A stretch of 13,199 nt of DNA from contig NVVB01000007.1 in assembly GCA_002402085.1 (NCBI GenBank), forward strand, positions 68,546-81,744, written 5' to 3'. Of this stretch, positions 1 through 7,014 are shown in pieces. This stretch comes from Gammaproteobacteria bacterium. GTDB lineage: Bacteria; Pseudomonadota; Gammaproteobacteria; Pseudomonadales; UBA3067. The position numbers and the translations under genes are program-made. The notes under the pieces were generated by a model. The model had not been told where the DNA came from. It was given only the letters and a program-made list of their open reading frames with translations, and made no database searches. Positions within the stretch are counted from its first letter, which is position 1. Each line of letters opens with the position of its first letter.

Positions 1-290
1 TCCGTAGTCACTCGTTCGCCAAGCCAAGAGACCAGGTAGAAACGCAAAAAGGTGCCTGCAGCCAGCATCAAGGTCAATACGAAAAACGCCTTCATAGTGT
101 TGCCGAGCTGATCTAATGACCCCGTTGCAAACCCTGAATCAACCACATACTTAAGCCCCTGCCCAATGGACAGCATCACCCCAGCGGTAAAAATCAATGC
201 AATCAAGGCCAAAAAAATACGGAAATAATAAGGTTTTAGGAAATCGAGGATGGGAAGTAGCCGAAATACTACTGATTTTTCTTGAGACAC
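1..290 (-). CDS. ABC exporter, fused membrane/ATPase type (5' end only)
   Basis: Only the first 96 codons are present; the rest lies beyond base 1. The frame opens after a TAA and contains no ATG before the first hydrophobic segment. A GTG at 288-290 has AAGG (297-300) six bases upstream, so GTG is taken as the start. Visible residues show a short polar N-terminus (VSQEKSVVFRLLPILDFLKPY), a first membrane segment (about residues 23-45), a periplasmic-type loop with YVVDSGFA, and a second membrane segment ending in FLRFYLVSWLGERV. This is the typical start of the type-1 exporter membrane domain seen in MsbA-like half transporters, which usually run about 580-600 residues with a C-terminal ATPase. 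By family such proteins export lipids, peptides or drugs across the inner membrane; the substrate cannot be told here. Family assignment is good, but the ATPase half is unseen. Confidence 0.8.
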   Translation of the reverse strand, partial: MSQEKSVVFRLLPILDFLKPYYFRIFLALIALIFTAGVMLSIGQGLKYVVDSGFATGSLDQLGNTMKAFFVLTLMLAAGTFLRFYLVSWLGERVTT

Positions 291-296
291 TGCACG

Positions 297-300
297 CCTT
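297..300 (-). promoter_or_regulatory. Ribosome binding site deciding the GTG start of the ABC exporter
   Basis: AAGG on the minus strand, six bases before GTG at 290. No ATG exists in frame upstream, so this site decides the start. Confidence 0.55.
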
Positions 301-433
301 ATTTTTAACTTATGAGGCTCTAGGAAGTAGACGGACCCGAAGTTAAATTAACTGATTTAAGATGCCAATGAGATTAGCTGAATTATCGATTCAGAGGCAA
401 GAGTTTTATGTAATATAGTAAAAAACAACCTTA

Positions 434-1627
434 CTATTTCACATAATGGACGCCAATACTTAATGAACGCGACCGCCAATCGACTTCATTCAACCGAGTC
501 GTAACAATATTGCCATTACTAAGAAAGACACGGTCTAGGCCCGCCGATGTCACCCACCACTGGGTCCTGACAACCGTATCGAAAAACAACTTGCCTCCGC
601 GACTCAAAGGCACCCCATAAGACACCCCAAGATCAACCACATTACCCTGCCCCTCAGTAATGTGTTCAAAACTCCGAGGATGAGCGAAACTACTTCGTAA
701 ATTCCAATTCGCCTCCGCATAATAGTTAGCGTTATGATGCTCAAAACGCCAATTGAACTGCAATGGCCCAAGATTCACCAATGCCTGCGCCCCGATCCAC
801 GCCCCTTCCCAAGTCGCTTGATAAGTCGTATTCAAATCATCCAAGGGACCCAAGGGAGGCGTCTCAGAGACCGTTGCAATATTCTGCACCGCATCTTCAA
901 TACGAATAAACTGTTCGTGCTTACTGTAGCCAAACAAAAGATTGAAATTGACCCATTGCTGAGGGAAAAACTGATAACCGAACGCAAAACTATAATCCGC
1001 TGCGTAGTCCCCCGTATTACTGGACAAACTGCGACTAAACTCAACCGTTCGATCATTGCCATGATAATCCGAGTCCTGAGTTTGGCCGTGAGCTACCTTG
1101 CCGTACCTCAAGCGGCTTTCCAACAAAAAGGATTTTAAAAACCCCTTTTTAAAGCGCACCTGAAAATCCACCTCAAGTTCATTCATTTCTAAATCTTCAT
1201 GGCTCAACTCAGAGAGCACATTAGGGGTTCGCAATCCGGAGTTATCACTTGCAATACTCCACACCAAATCCCCCACTCTACGCGCGACATTCGTGCCAAA
1301 GGTCAACTGCACTGAGCGCGCAGAATACGGCTTATTTTCAGGGGCCCGCGCGTGGTTAGTTTTTCCCACTGGTTTTTCCACGCCGGAAAAGGGCATGACT
1401 GGATCAACGGATGTATTCGCCGCCAACTTAACTGAAGGTTCAACAGCAGAATTTTCGACCTGGCCATCCGGTGTTTCACAAGCATCAGCAATAAAAACAA
1501 CCGAGCCCCGGGAGGATTCATTCACGCAGAACGTGCGATCGACCGACTCGCCTCCCAAAGCGCTCATGCCAAGCATTTGAAAAACTAGAAACGTAAATAT
1601 TAATATTAAGGGATTCAATTTATTCAT
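434..1627 (-). CDS. Outer-membrane beta-barrel protein, possibly omptin-like
   Basis: The 397-residue protein starts at ATG 1627; AAGG (1639-1642) lies 11 bases upstream. The open frame reaches a GTG at 1645, but starting at 1627 gives a cleaner signal peptide (MNKLNPLILIFTFLVFQMLG, cleavage near residue 25). Residues about 26-100 are polar, with two cysteines (34 and 50) that could form a disulfide. From about 104 to the end the sequence alternates polar and hydrophobic/aromatic residues and closes with LSIGVHYVK, as expected for a barrel. DSDY (185-188) in a loop, the following GYQF and LLFGY strands, and the TYQATWEGAWIGAQ segment resemble the order seen in omptin proteases and Pom-type outer-membrane proteins. 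That match was made by eye. The DxD pair of the omptin active site seems present, but no clear Asp-x-His pair is seen, so protease activity is doubtful. It lies downstream of the lipoprotein gene but is separated from it by a terminator. Shorter frames inside it on either strand look like shadows. Confidence 0.75.
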   Translation of the reverse strand: MNKLNPLILIFTFLVFQMLGMSALGGESVDRTFCVNESSRGSVVFIADACETPDGQVENSAVEPSVKLAANTSVDPVMPFSGVEKPVGKTNHARAPENKPYSARSVQLTFGTNVARRVGDLVWSIASDNSGLRTPNVLSELSHEDLEMNELEVDFQVRFKKGFLKSFLLESRLRYGKVAHGQTQDSDYHGNDRTVEFSRSLSSNTGDYAADYSFAFGYQFFPQQWVNFNLLFGYSKHEQFIRIEDAVQNIATVSETPPLGPLDDLNTTYQATWEGAWIGAQALVNLGPLQFNWRFEHHNANYYAEANWNLRSSFAHPRSFEHITEGQGNVVDLGVSYGVPLSRGGKLFFDTVVRTQWWVTSAGLDRVFLSNGNIVTTRLNEVDWRSRSLSIGVHYVK

Positions 1628-1764
1628 AGCCAAAAAAACCTTCACTATTTTTTTAATTTTAAATCCATTTAAATCTTACCTACTTTTCAGTCTAGTGTTC
1701 ATCCTCAGAGAACTATCACCAATCATGCGCCGCTTTATTCCGTTAGTCCTAAATTCTCTCCCTC

Positions 1765-1809
1765 TAAAACCGAATCTTATAAAACCGAATTCTATAAAAC
1801 AGAACCGCA
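1765..1809. repeat. Three tandem 15-bp repeats
   Basis: Units are 1765-1779 TAAAACCGAATCTTA, 1780-1794 TAAAACCGAATTCTA and 1795-1809 TAAAACAGAACCGCA. The TAAAAC core is identical in all three and the third unit is the most diverged. The 15 bases just before (1750-1764) also begin with TAAA and may be a decayed fourth copy. The array lies between the lipoprotein terminator and the start of the outer-membrane protein gene, about 140 bp upstream of that start. Confidence 0.8.
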
Positions 1810-1813
1810 AACA

Positions 1814-1842
1814 AAAAAACGGGGCATAATGCCCCGTTTTTT
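1814..1842 (-). terminator. Rho-independent terminator of the large lipoprotein gene
   Basis: A perfect hairpin: AAAAAACGGGGC (1814-1825) pairs with GCCCCGTTTTTT (1831-1842) around a five-base loop. The GC core is six base pairs and the flanking A and T runs supply a U tract in both directions. It begins 29 bases after the lipoprotein stop codon, so it most likely ends that transcript and isolates the outer-membrane protein gene downstream. Confidence 0.92.
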
Positions 1843-1871
1843 GTATTACTTTTTTAACTCATCAGGTTCTG

Positions 1872-4800
1872 TTACTCACTACTAGAAGTTTGAACGACCC
1901 CTCCAACGACCGAAGGCGAACCATCCACCGTGGGCATTGCGCCAATATCAACATCATAACTCGCGGTAAAGTCTGTCGGTGGTTGAACCAAATTGTCTAG
2001 GGTTAAGTTAGTACAAGCGTTTTCAAGCTGCTCCATTTTTTGTTCAATTTCTCGCGCTTTAATAACGTACTCGTCCATTGGCCCCATGGCAACGCCGTCG
2101 GCAATATTAAATAAAGGGTACCAACGACCATCGCCTACATTAGCAAACGGAATACCCCAGAAGTCCCCTCGACCGCCGTAATTAAACATAAAGGTTTGCC
2201 CTTCAAACGCATTGGTTTCACCTGATCCTACAGGGCTTCGATCATTGGCATTAGTATGCTCATAAACAAAGTCCACAGGCTTATCAAATTGCGCTATTTC
2301 GCCTGCGCTGTTTCTCACCACAGTCAAACGATTCCATTGCTCTAAACCAGTTTCCCAGGTGTAAAACACAGTCACCAGACTACTGTTATATATTTCCCAA
2401 GGGAAAGTAAACTGTAATCTGTCCGCCGTATCCGTCGTAATCATACGGCCTGAGTGCAGTCCCCAACTATGAGGTGTTTGCATTAATTGATCTCGAGTCA
2501 CACCACTCTCAATCACCACTGGCTGATTATTTTCAGTACGCACCAGTGTTAACGCATTATCCCCAGTCAGACCAAAACTGTAGCCATAAGTGACAATCTC
2601 GAAATCAACATTGATCAGATCAATAAACTCCGAGCTAAAGCGATCGCCTGCGCACGGCACTTCCTCGCCGTCACCGACGCCACCCGCACCACCCGCATCG
2701 GCACCGCCGCTGTCGCTATTACTGTCGCTATTACTGTCACTGCCGCCGTCACCCGCCTGTTCAGAAGATTGGCCTTCATCAAAAGGCTCGTCACCGGGGC
2801 AGTCGCCTATATCGAAGCGATCAGGGCAATCCTCTCCGGTACAGTCATTCGGACCGTCGTCCAAAGCCGCAACGATTTGATTCGAACCCCCATCTCCTGT
2901 AGGTGCATCAGGACAATCTTCACCTTCACATGCAAAATCCCCAGCGCACTCTTCATCATCAGGGTTACAGGCTACGTGACCATCGCCTTTAAAGATCTCG
3001 TTATGATTAAAACCCACATAGGGCCCATCAAAGGTAGACAAATCATCAAGGCTCAAGGTACCGATCGGACACTGCTCATAACAGACCAAGCTCAATCCAG
3101 TACCGCCCGCAAACTCATCTTGCGTGCCATCAACAAACTCTTCCCGGAAGAAAGTAATTTCAGTAGCGCCCTGCTGAAACTCGACGCCACCCCCCAGTTG
3201 ATCGGAGAACATAAACAAACGCTCGCCTTCAAAATTAAAGGTTACTTTAACTGCCGTCTCTAACGTCTCTATCTGTGGGCCACCAAAATCCTGATCCGAG
3301 TCATTAGAACCTTCATCACCCGAATCATCCACCATGGCAACTATTTCTGAATTTTCGGAATTTTCGGAACAAGGGTCGCTTTCGCAATCACCCGGGCCAC
3401 CGCCGCCTCGACCACCAAAGCTAATGCCACCCACTTTGTACCAACCGGCACCACCGACTGCGCGAGAGTCTGTGGAAGCCAGGTATTCGACCACCCACTG
3501 GTCGTAAGATACTGCGCTGTTGGGATCAAATAAACTGTCATCCCAATAATAAAACTGCACGCCCTCTAATTCAGTCACCGCAAGGGTTTCAACGGAGTTC
3601 TTAATCAAACGTCCCCCCGAGGTTTGCACCGTATACACCTCAGGCGCAGCTTCTTCACCGCCCTGTTCTCCACCCGCTCCGCCGCCGCCAGGGCCGCCGA
3701 ATGTATCGCGCTCAATCTCAGTACCGTCCGCCAAGACTTGGTCGCCATCAGCCCAAACGCCCCAGTAACCCACAAATCCAAAACTATCCGGTTCATCATC
3801 ACCATCAGAATCAAACCGGAACGGGAAACCCGAATTCAGCTCTACCCGATCACCCGCATCATGACCCACACCATCGTCTCCCCAATACAGGTCATAACGC
3901 CAAACCGCCTGTCTATAACTGGTGCGACTTAGACATAGGTCCGCCGAAGCACTGCCGTCAAACAGATCACTCAAATCGGACACTTCAGCAATCAACACTT
4001 CGTCGCCATCAAAAGACAAGCCAAACGAAGAGAAGTCGTCACCGCCACCAAAGTTTCCAGGATTACTCCCCTCAGTAAACGCAAACGACATAGACGTCAC
4101 CGCATCCCCAGAGTCTGTGCCTTCATCGACAAATACACTCGCAAGCTGAGTAAACGTCCCGCTGCCTAAATCACCAAAACTATCTTCAGAGGTTTCATAC
4201 AAGGTGAATCCACTACGACCATCCGGAGACGTCGCAGTCGCCAGCTCACCACCGCCGGTACGCGCATCCGCATTCGCTTCATCAGCAGAATCAAAAAAAC
4301 CAAAACTCATGTGAAACGAACCATTAGGGTTCGCGTCTGATGGCGACTCACTAACAACGATATGTAATTTAATGGATTCAGGGCCCCCTTCACCGCCGCC
4401 CATTTCGGGAATCCAGGCATTAACAATCATGTCCGAGTCATTATCAGTCCGAGTTGCGATCGCCACTACTTCAATAAAGCTGACGCTATTGTCGGCCGCA
4501 CTGGATTGATCACCGCTACTCCCAGAAGAGGAACCCGAACTGTCTCCGGTATTACAATCGCTATCATCAATCAAGGCAATGTAGGCGCCCTCACCGACCA
4601 TCTCATCGCCCTTCACTTGGGCAATAAAACAGAGTATCGAATTCACCGTATCAATAGGCTCAAGGCCCGGATGCCAGGTATGGATGAATTGCTCATCAGT
4701 GACGTAATCTGTTCCTGCGTCATTAAAAGCCCGCAAGACGGTAATAAAATCCAAGGCACGCAATTGTGCATTAACAGAACTTTCCTCAGTAGCAGTCACC

Positions 4801-5006
4801 ACATCCACTTGATCGGGCATCTCCAGCCCCACAACCACAGCGCTTGAACCACCTCCATCACTGCCACCATCACTGCTGCCTCCAGAGTCGCCCCCCGAGC
4901 TAGCCCCACCACTATCACTGCTTGAGCTAGAACCACCGCCTCCACCACTGCACGCAGCAATTACCGCGCACAATGAAACCATTACCAAAAAATTTAACAC
5001 TTTCAT
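1872..5006 (-). CDS. Very large acidic Gly/Ser/Asp-rich lipoprotein, function unknown
   Basis: The 1044-residue product begins MKVLNFLVMVSLCAVIAAC; the lipobox IAAC gives lipidated Cys19, and Ser at +2 predicts transport to the outer membrane. I chose ATG 5006 because GAGG (5018-5021) is 11 bases upstream. The in-frame TTG at 5015 sits only two bases from that site and would only add three residues before the signal peptide. Residues 20-58 are a Gly/Ser/Asp tether. The rest is strongly acidic, with aromatic beta-like blocks (about 60-430, 455-535, 580-670 and 790-980) separated by low-complexity Gly/Asp linkers at about 155-170, 435-455, 535-575 and 740-785. An acidic stretch near 399 (DSDGDDEPD) resembles calcium-binding loops of thrombospondin type-3 repeats. 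Many cysteines cluster at 680-790. A Cys-linker-IVA-DD motif occurs twice (541-561 and 693-717). I recognise no known family. A surface-exposed, metal-stabilised protein is inference. It stands alone, with its own terminator. Confidence 0.85.
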   Translation of the reverse strand: MKVLNFLVMVSLCAVIAACSGGGGGSSSSSDSGGASSGGDSGGSSDGGSDGGGSSAVVVGLEMPDQVDVVTATEESSVNAQLRALDFITVLRAFNDAGTDYVTDEQFIHTWHPGLEPIDTVNSILCFIAQVKGDEMVGEGAYIALIDDSDCNTGDSSGSSSGSSGDQSSAADNSVSFIEVVAIATRTDNDSDMIVNAWIPEMGGGEGGPESIKLHIVVSESPSDANPNGSFHMSFGFFDSADEANADARTGGGELATATSPDGRSGFTLYETSEDSFGDLGSGTFTQLASVFVDEGTDSGDAVTSMSFAFTEGSNPGNFGGGDDFSSFGLSFDGDEVLIAEVSDLSDLFDGSASADLCLSRTSYRQAVWRYDLYWGDDGVGHDAGDRVELNSGFPFRFDSDGDDEPDSFGFVGYWGVWADGDQVLADGTEIERDTFGGPGGGGAGGEQGGEEAAPEVYTVQTSGGRLIKNSVETLAVTELEGVQFYYWDDSLFDPNSAVSYDQWVVEYLASTDSRAVGGAGWYKVGGISFGGRGGGGPGDCESDPCSENSENSEIVAMVDDSGDEGSNDSDQDFGGPQIETLETAVKVTFNFEGERLFMFSDQLGGGVEFQQGATEITFFREEFVDGTQDEFAGGTGLSLVCYEQCPIGTLSLDDLSTFDGPYVGFNHNEIFKGDGHVACNPDDEECAGDFACEGEDCPDAPTGDGGSNQIVAALDDGPNDCTGEDCPDRFDIGDCPGDEPFDEGQSSEQAGDGGSDSNSDSNSDSGGADAGGAGGVGDGEEVPCAGDRFSSEFIDLINVDFEIVTYGYSFGLTGDNALTLVRTENNQPVVIESGVTRDQLMQTPHSWGLHSGRMITTDTADRLQFTFPWEIYNSSLVTVFYTWETGLEQWNRLTVVRNSAGEIAQFDKPVDFVYEHTNANDRSPVGSGETNAFEGQTFMFNYGGRGDFWGIPFANVGDGRWYPLFNIADGVAMGPMDEYVIKAREIEQKMEQLENACTNLTLDNLVQPPTDFTASYDVDIGAMPTVDGSPSVVGGVVQTSSSE

Positions 5007-5017
5007 TTGAACCAATA

Positions 5018-5021
5018 CCTC
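5018..5021 (-). promoter_or_regulatory. Ribosome binding site deciding the lipoprotein start
   Basis: TTGAGG ends here on the minus strand (core GAGG), 11 bases before ATG 5006. It nearly touches the alternative TTG at 5015, so the ATG is preferred. Confidence 0.5.
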
Positions 5022-5226
5022 AAGAGAATTAGTTAAACTCCCTCCATTCCAACTACTTGGCGCACAAGCCAGCGGAAACGAATAGAACCCAACGGGATCC
5101 AGCTCATTTGGTCCATCAAAAGGCGGATTATCAATCCATGCAAAACTAGAAGAAAGCCAATCTGTTAGCTTTCTAGGGGGAAGGGGCGAGAATCGATCGC
5201 TCTTAGGAGTCTACCTTCGTACTTCT

Positions 5227-5232
5227 AGTATA
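5227..5232 (-). promoter_or_regulatory. Candidate -10 element for the lipoprotein gene
   Basis: TATACT on the minus strand matches five of six bases of the sigma-70 -10 consensus. No convincing -35 hexamer is seen 16-18 bases upstream. If used, transcription would start near 5220 and leave an untranslated leader of about 215 bases. A TAG in the lipoprotein frame lies at 5211-5213. Confidence 0.3.
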
Positions 5233-5527
5233 AGAATTCCTATGTCTTAAAAGAGTAGATAGAAATATTAGAGTAAGTATAAATTTTCAATTTTTTTTAA
5301 GACTGTTTACTCGCCGAAGGCAAACCGTATATCGCTATTTAATTAACTCAGCAGGCAAAACGACAGGAAATTGAATGATACGCAACCAACCATTCGATTA
5401 TTAAATCTTATGTCGCCAAGCTTGACGCAATTGCGTGAAAAAAAGCTACATTTCAGCGCCCAAACCCCTTGGCTCAAAATGACGCTTTTTAGGTTTTTAA
5501 GGCCCCTGATAAAGCACCTCAATGACT

Positions 5528-5583
5528 ATGGACAATCAGCTACAAGCAAAATGGACAAATTATCACAAGCCAAATGGTCAAAT
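5528..5583 (+). repeat. Direct repeats at 23-bp period, candidate regulator sites
   Basis: ATGGACAAT (5528-5536), ATGGACAAAT (5551-5560) and ATGGTCAAAT (5574-5583) begin exactly 23 bp apart. The first two full units also share ACAAGC and AA at the same offsets; the third keeps only the core. Spacing near two helix turns is usual for AraC-family binding sites, and this array sits about 275-330 bp upstream of such a regulator. An inverted copy of the core, ATTGTCC, occurs at 5769-5775. The period is not a multiple of three, which argues against coding origin. Use as an operator is inference. Confidence 0.5.
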
Positions 5584-5856
5584 AAGACTATTTTTGTGCG
5601 CCTAATGAAACCACTATACTGCCCCAACAGAAAATATTTAATCTTTATTAATCAGCACCTTAGATTACCTTACGATTCAACCAATAAATTCCCAGACACT
5701 TTGTAGTACTACTTTTCTGGCCATTTACATGAATCCAACAAAATATAGCCGTTAGGTGACAGTTTTTCATTGTCCTACCATGTTCACTGGGGTAAGGTGG
5801 CAGACTAATCAGTCAAGCGGCACGAATAACAATTAATATACATAAAGAATCTAGTT

Positions 5857-6909
5857 ATGGAAGAACATGGCATCACAGTTAAAACTGTCACAATCCCCAG
5901 CTTAATCAACATTGCCATCAAGCATGGCGTCAGTGCAGAAGAGCTTCTCTACCAAGTGGGTATCAACGCTGAAACAGTCAGCGACCCAGACTCAGTAATT
6001 AGTCTAGAGCAGCTTGATGCGTTATACGAAGCCACCGCAAGGGTTACTAAAAACGACGCATTCGGTCTCTATATTGGCGCACTTGCTCGATTTGATTCAC
6101 TTAATTTAATCGGCTCTTTAATTGCCACCGCCCCTACTATTCGCGTTGCATTGGACCAATATCATCGCTTTAGGGAACTGCAACACCCCTTTATGGATTT
6201 CCGTTTAGAAGAGACGTCCACGGAAACTTCTATTATTTATGCACCCGTAAACCCAACGCCTGTAATGATGAAGCCCATCTACAGTGAAATGTTTCTCTCG
6301 GCTATCCTAAAAATAGCCACCTCACTCACAGAAAAAGGCATTGCACTCAGACGCGTACAAGTACTGCATTCAGAACCAAGCTACTCTTCAATTTATCGTA
6401 AATTGTTTGGCGAGAACATTGAGTACAATCAAAAATGTAGCGCGCTAGTGGTCAACTCTGACTTACTTGATAAACCGTTGCTCGGATCATTCCCACCGCT
6501 TTTCGATAGCCTTCAGAAACAAGCTGAAAAATTACTCAATCAGCTACAGAGCCATCGCAGCATTGAAAAACAAGTCACTAGTTACCTGTATCAGAATATG
6601 GGCCGTAAAGTGGTTTCCATGCAAGACGTTGCCGGCAAGCTAGACGTCACATCGAGAACGTTACAACGTCGACTTAAAAAAGAAGACACGTCCTATGTCG
6701 CACTACGTGAGCAAGTCCGTTTCGAATTAGCGCAGCGCTACCTCGAAGACTCTCATCTGACCATGGATAAAATAGCCAATCGATTGGGCTTCTCTGAACC
6801 CACAAACTTTTATCATGCATTCAAACGCTGGACTAGTATCTCTCCAGGAGAATACAGAAAAAGACATAACCAGCAATCACTTCATACTCAACAATCACTA
6901 AAAGCCTAA
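5857..6909 (+). CDS. AraC-family transcriptional regulator (arabinose-binding-like N-domain)
   Basis: The 350-residue protein matches the OruR/MmsR-like branch of the AraC family in length and layout. The N-terminal ligand or dimer domain covers about residues 20-205 (ITVKTVTIPSLINIAIKHGV, then the GALARFDSLNLIGSLIATAPT block typical of this branch). The C-terminal DNA-binding domain has two helix-turn-helix units: SMQDVAGKLDVTSRTLQRRL (254-273) and TMDKIANRLGFSEPTNFYHA (302-321), followed by the family signature FKRWTSISPGEYR. The ATG has only a weak AAAGAA upstream. It faces the hydrolase gene convergently and shares its terminator, so it is not in an operon. Relatives sense small metabolites in amino-acid, fatty-acid or hydrocarbon catabolism; the ligand here is unknown. 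Autoregulation through the 23-bp repeats upstream is a hypothesis. Family assignment is secure. Confidence 0.95.
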   Translation: MEEHGITVKTVTIPSLINIAIKHGVSAEELLYQVGINAETVSDPDSVISLEQLDALYEATARVTKNDAFGLYIGALARFDSLNLIGSLIATAPTIRVALDQYHRFRELQHPFMDFRLEETSTETSIIYAPVNPTPVMMKPIYSEMFLSAILKIATSLTEKGIALRRVQVLHSEPSYSSIYRKLFGENIEYNQKCSALVVNSDLLDKPLLGSFPPLFDSLQKQAEKLLNQLQSHRSIEKQVTSYLYQNMGRKVVSMQDVAGKLDVTSRTLQRRLKKEDTSYVALREQVRFELAQRYLEDSHLTMDKIANRLGFSEPTNFYHAFKRWTSISPGEYRKRHNQQSLHTQQSLKA

Positions 6910-6928
6910 GTCTTAAAGACCTTATTGT

Positions 6929-6970
6929 TAAGGTCTAGCTCCTAAGATCTAGTGCTTAAGATCCAAGCAT
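6929..6970. repeat. Three tandem 14-bp repeats after the AraC-type gene
   Basis: Units are TAAGGTCTAGCTCC (6929-6942), TAAGATCTAGTGCT (6943-6956) and TAAGATCCAAGCAT (6957-6970). They lie between the regulator stop codon and the shared terminator. The first unit also pairs with AGACCTTA just upstream (6918-6925 with 6929-6936) to form a small 8-bp hairpin with a three-base loop. Confidence 0.65.
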
Positions 6971-6972
6971 AA

Positions 6973-7011
6973 AAATAGCCGCTAAATCATCCAATGATTT
7001 AGCGGCTATTT
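6973..7011. terminator. Bidirectional terminator, perfect 18-bp hairpin
   Basis: AAATAGCCGCTAAATCAT (6973-6990) is exactly complementary to 6994-7011 around a three-base CCA loop. It lies between convergent genes: 64 bases after the AraC-type stop and three bases after the hydrolase stop at 7015. The stem contains GCCGC. On the plus strand TTT then GCTTTATT follows; on the minus strand TTTTTATG follows. It probably serves both transcripts. Confidence 0.88.
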
Positions 7012-7014
7012 GCT

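Larger units (their letters stand above)
5007..5856. other. Divergent spacer between the lipoprotein and araC-type genes
   Basis: About 850 bp lie between two divergent genes. The half near the lipoprotein holds a candidate -10 and a frame open on the minus strand from 5210 into the lipoprotein gene, without a usable start. The AT-rich middle (5270-5370) includes a run of eight T. The other half holds three copies of a 10-bp core spaced 23 bp apart (5528-5583), a short palindrome GTAGTACTAC near 5703, and an imperfect inverted repeat TAGGTGACA/TGTCCTA near 5754-5777. A plus frame at 5371-5706 (111 codons) has a TTG start crowded against AGGA and no recognisable protein character; I do not call it a gene. 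Confidence 0.6.

Noticed and set aside
378..394. Inverted repeat CTGAAT-TATCG-ATTCAG after the outer-membrane protein gene
   Set aside because: Six-base AT-rich stem with no T run; not a credible terminator.
2590..4847. Several long plus-strand frames antisense to the lipoprotein gene
   Set aside because: They mirror the strong Gly/Ser/Asp codon bias of the sense gene and have compositions (Pro/Ser/Thr/His-rich) expected from its complement.
5290..5370. GGCAAACC-like words suggesting a GEMM (cyclic-di-GMP) riboswitch
   Set aside because: The other conserved blocks and paired stems of that riboswitch are absent.
5371..5706. A 111-codon plus-strand frame upstream of the AraC-type gene
   Set aside because: It begins with TTG almost touching AGGA, has no domain-like sequence, and contains the 23-bp repeats in shifting frames, which points to non-coding DNA.
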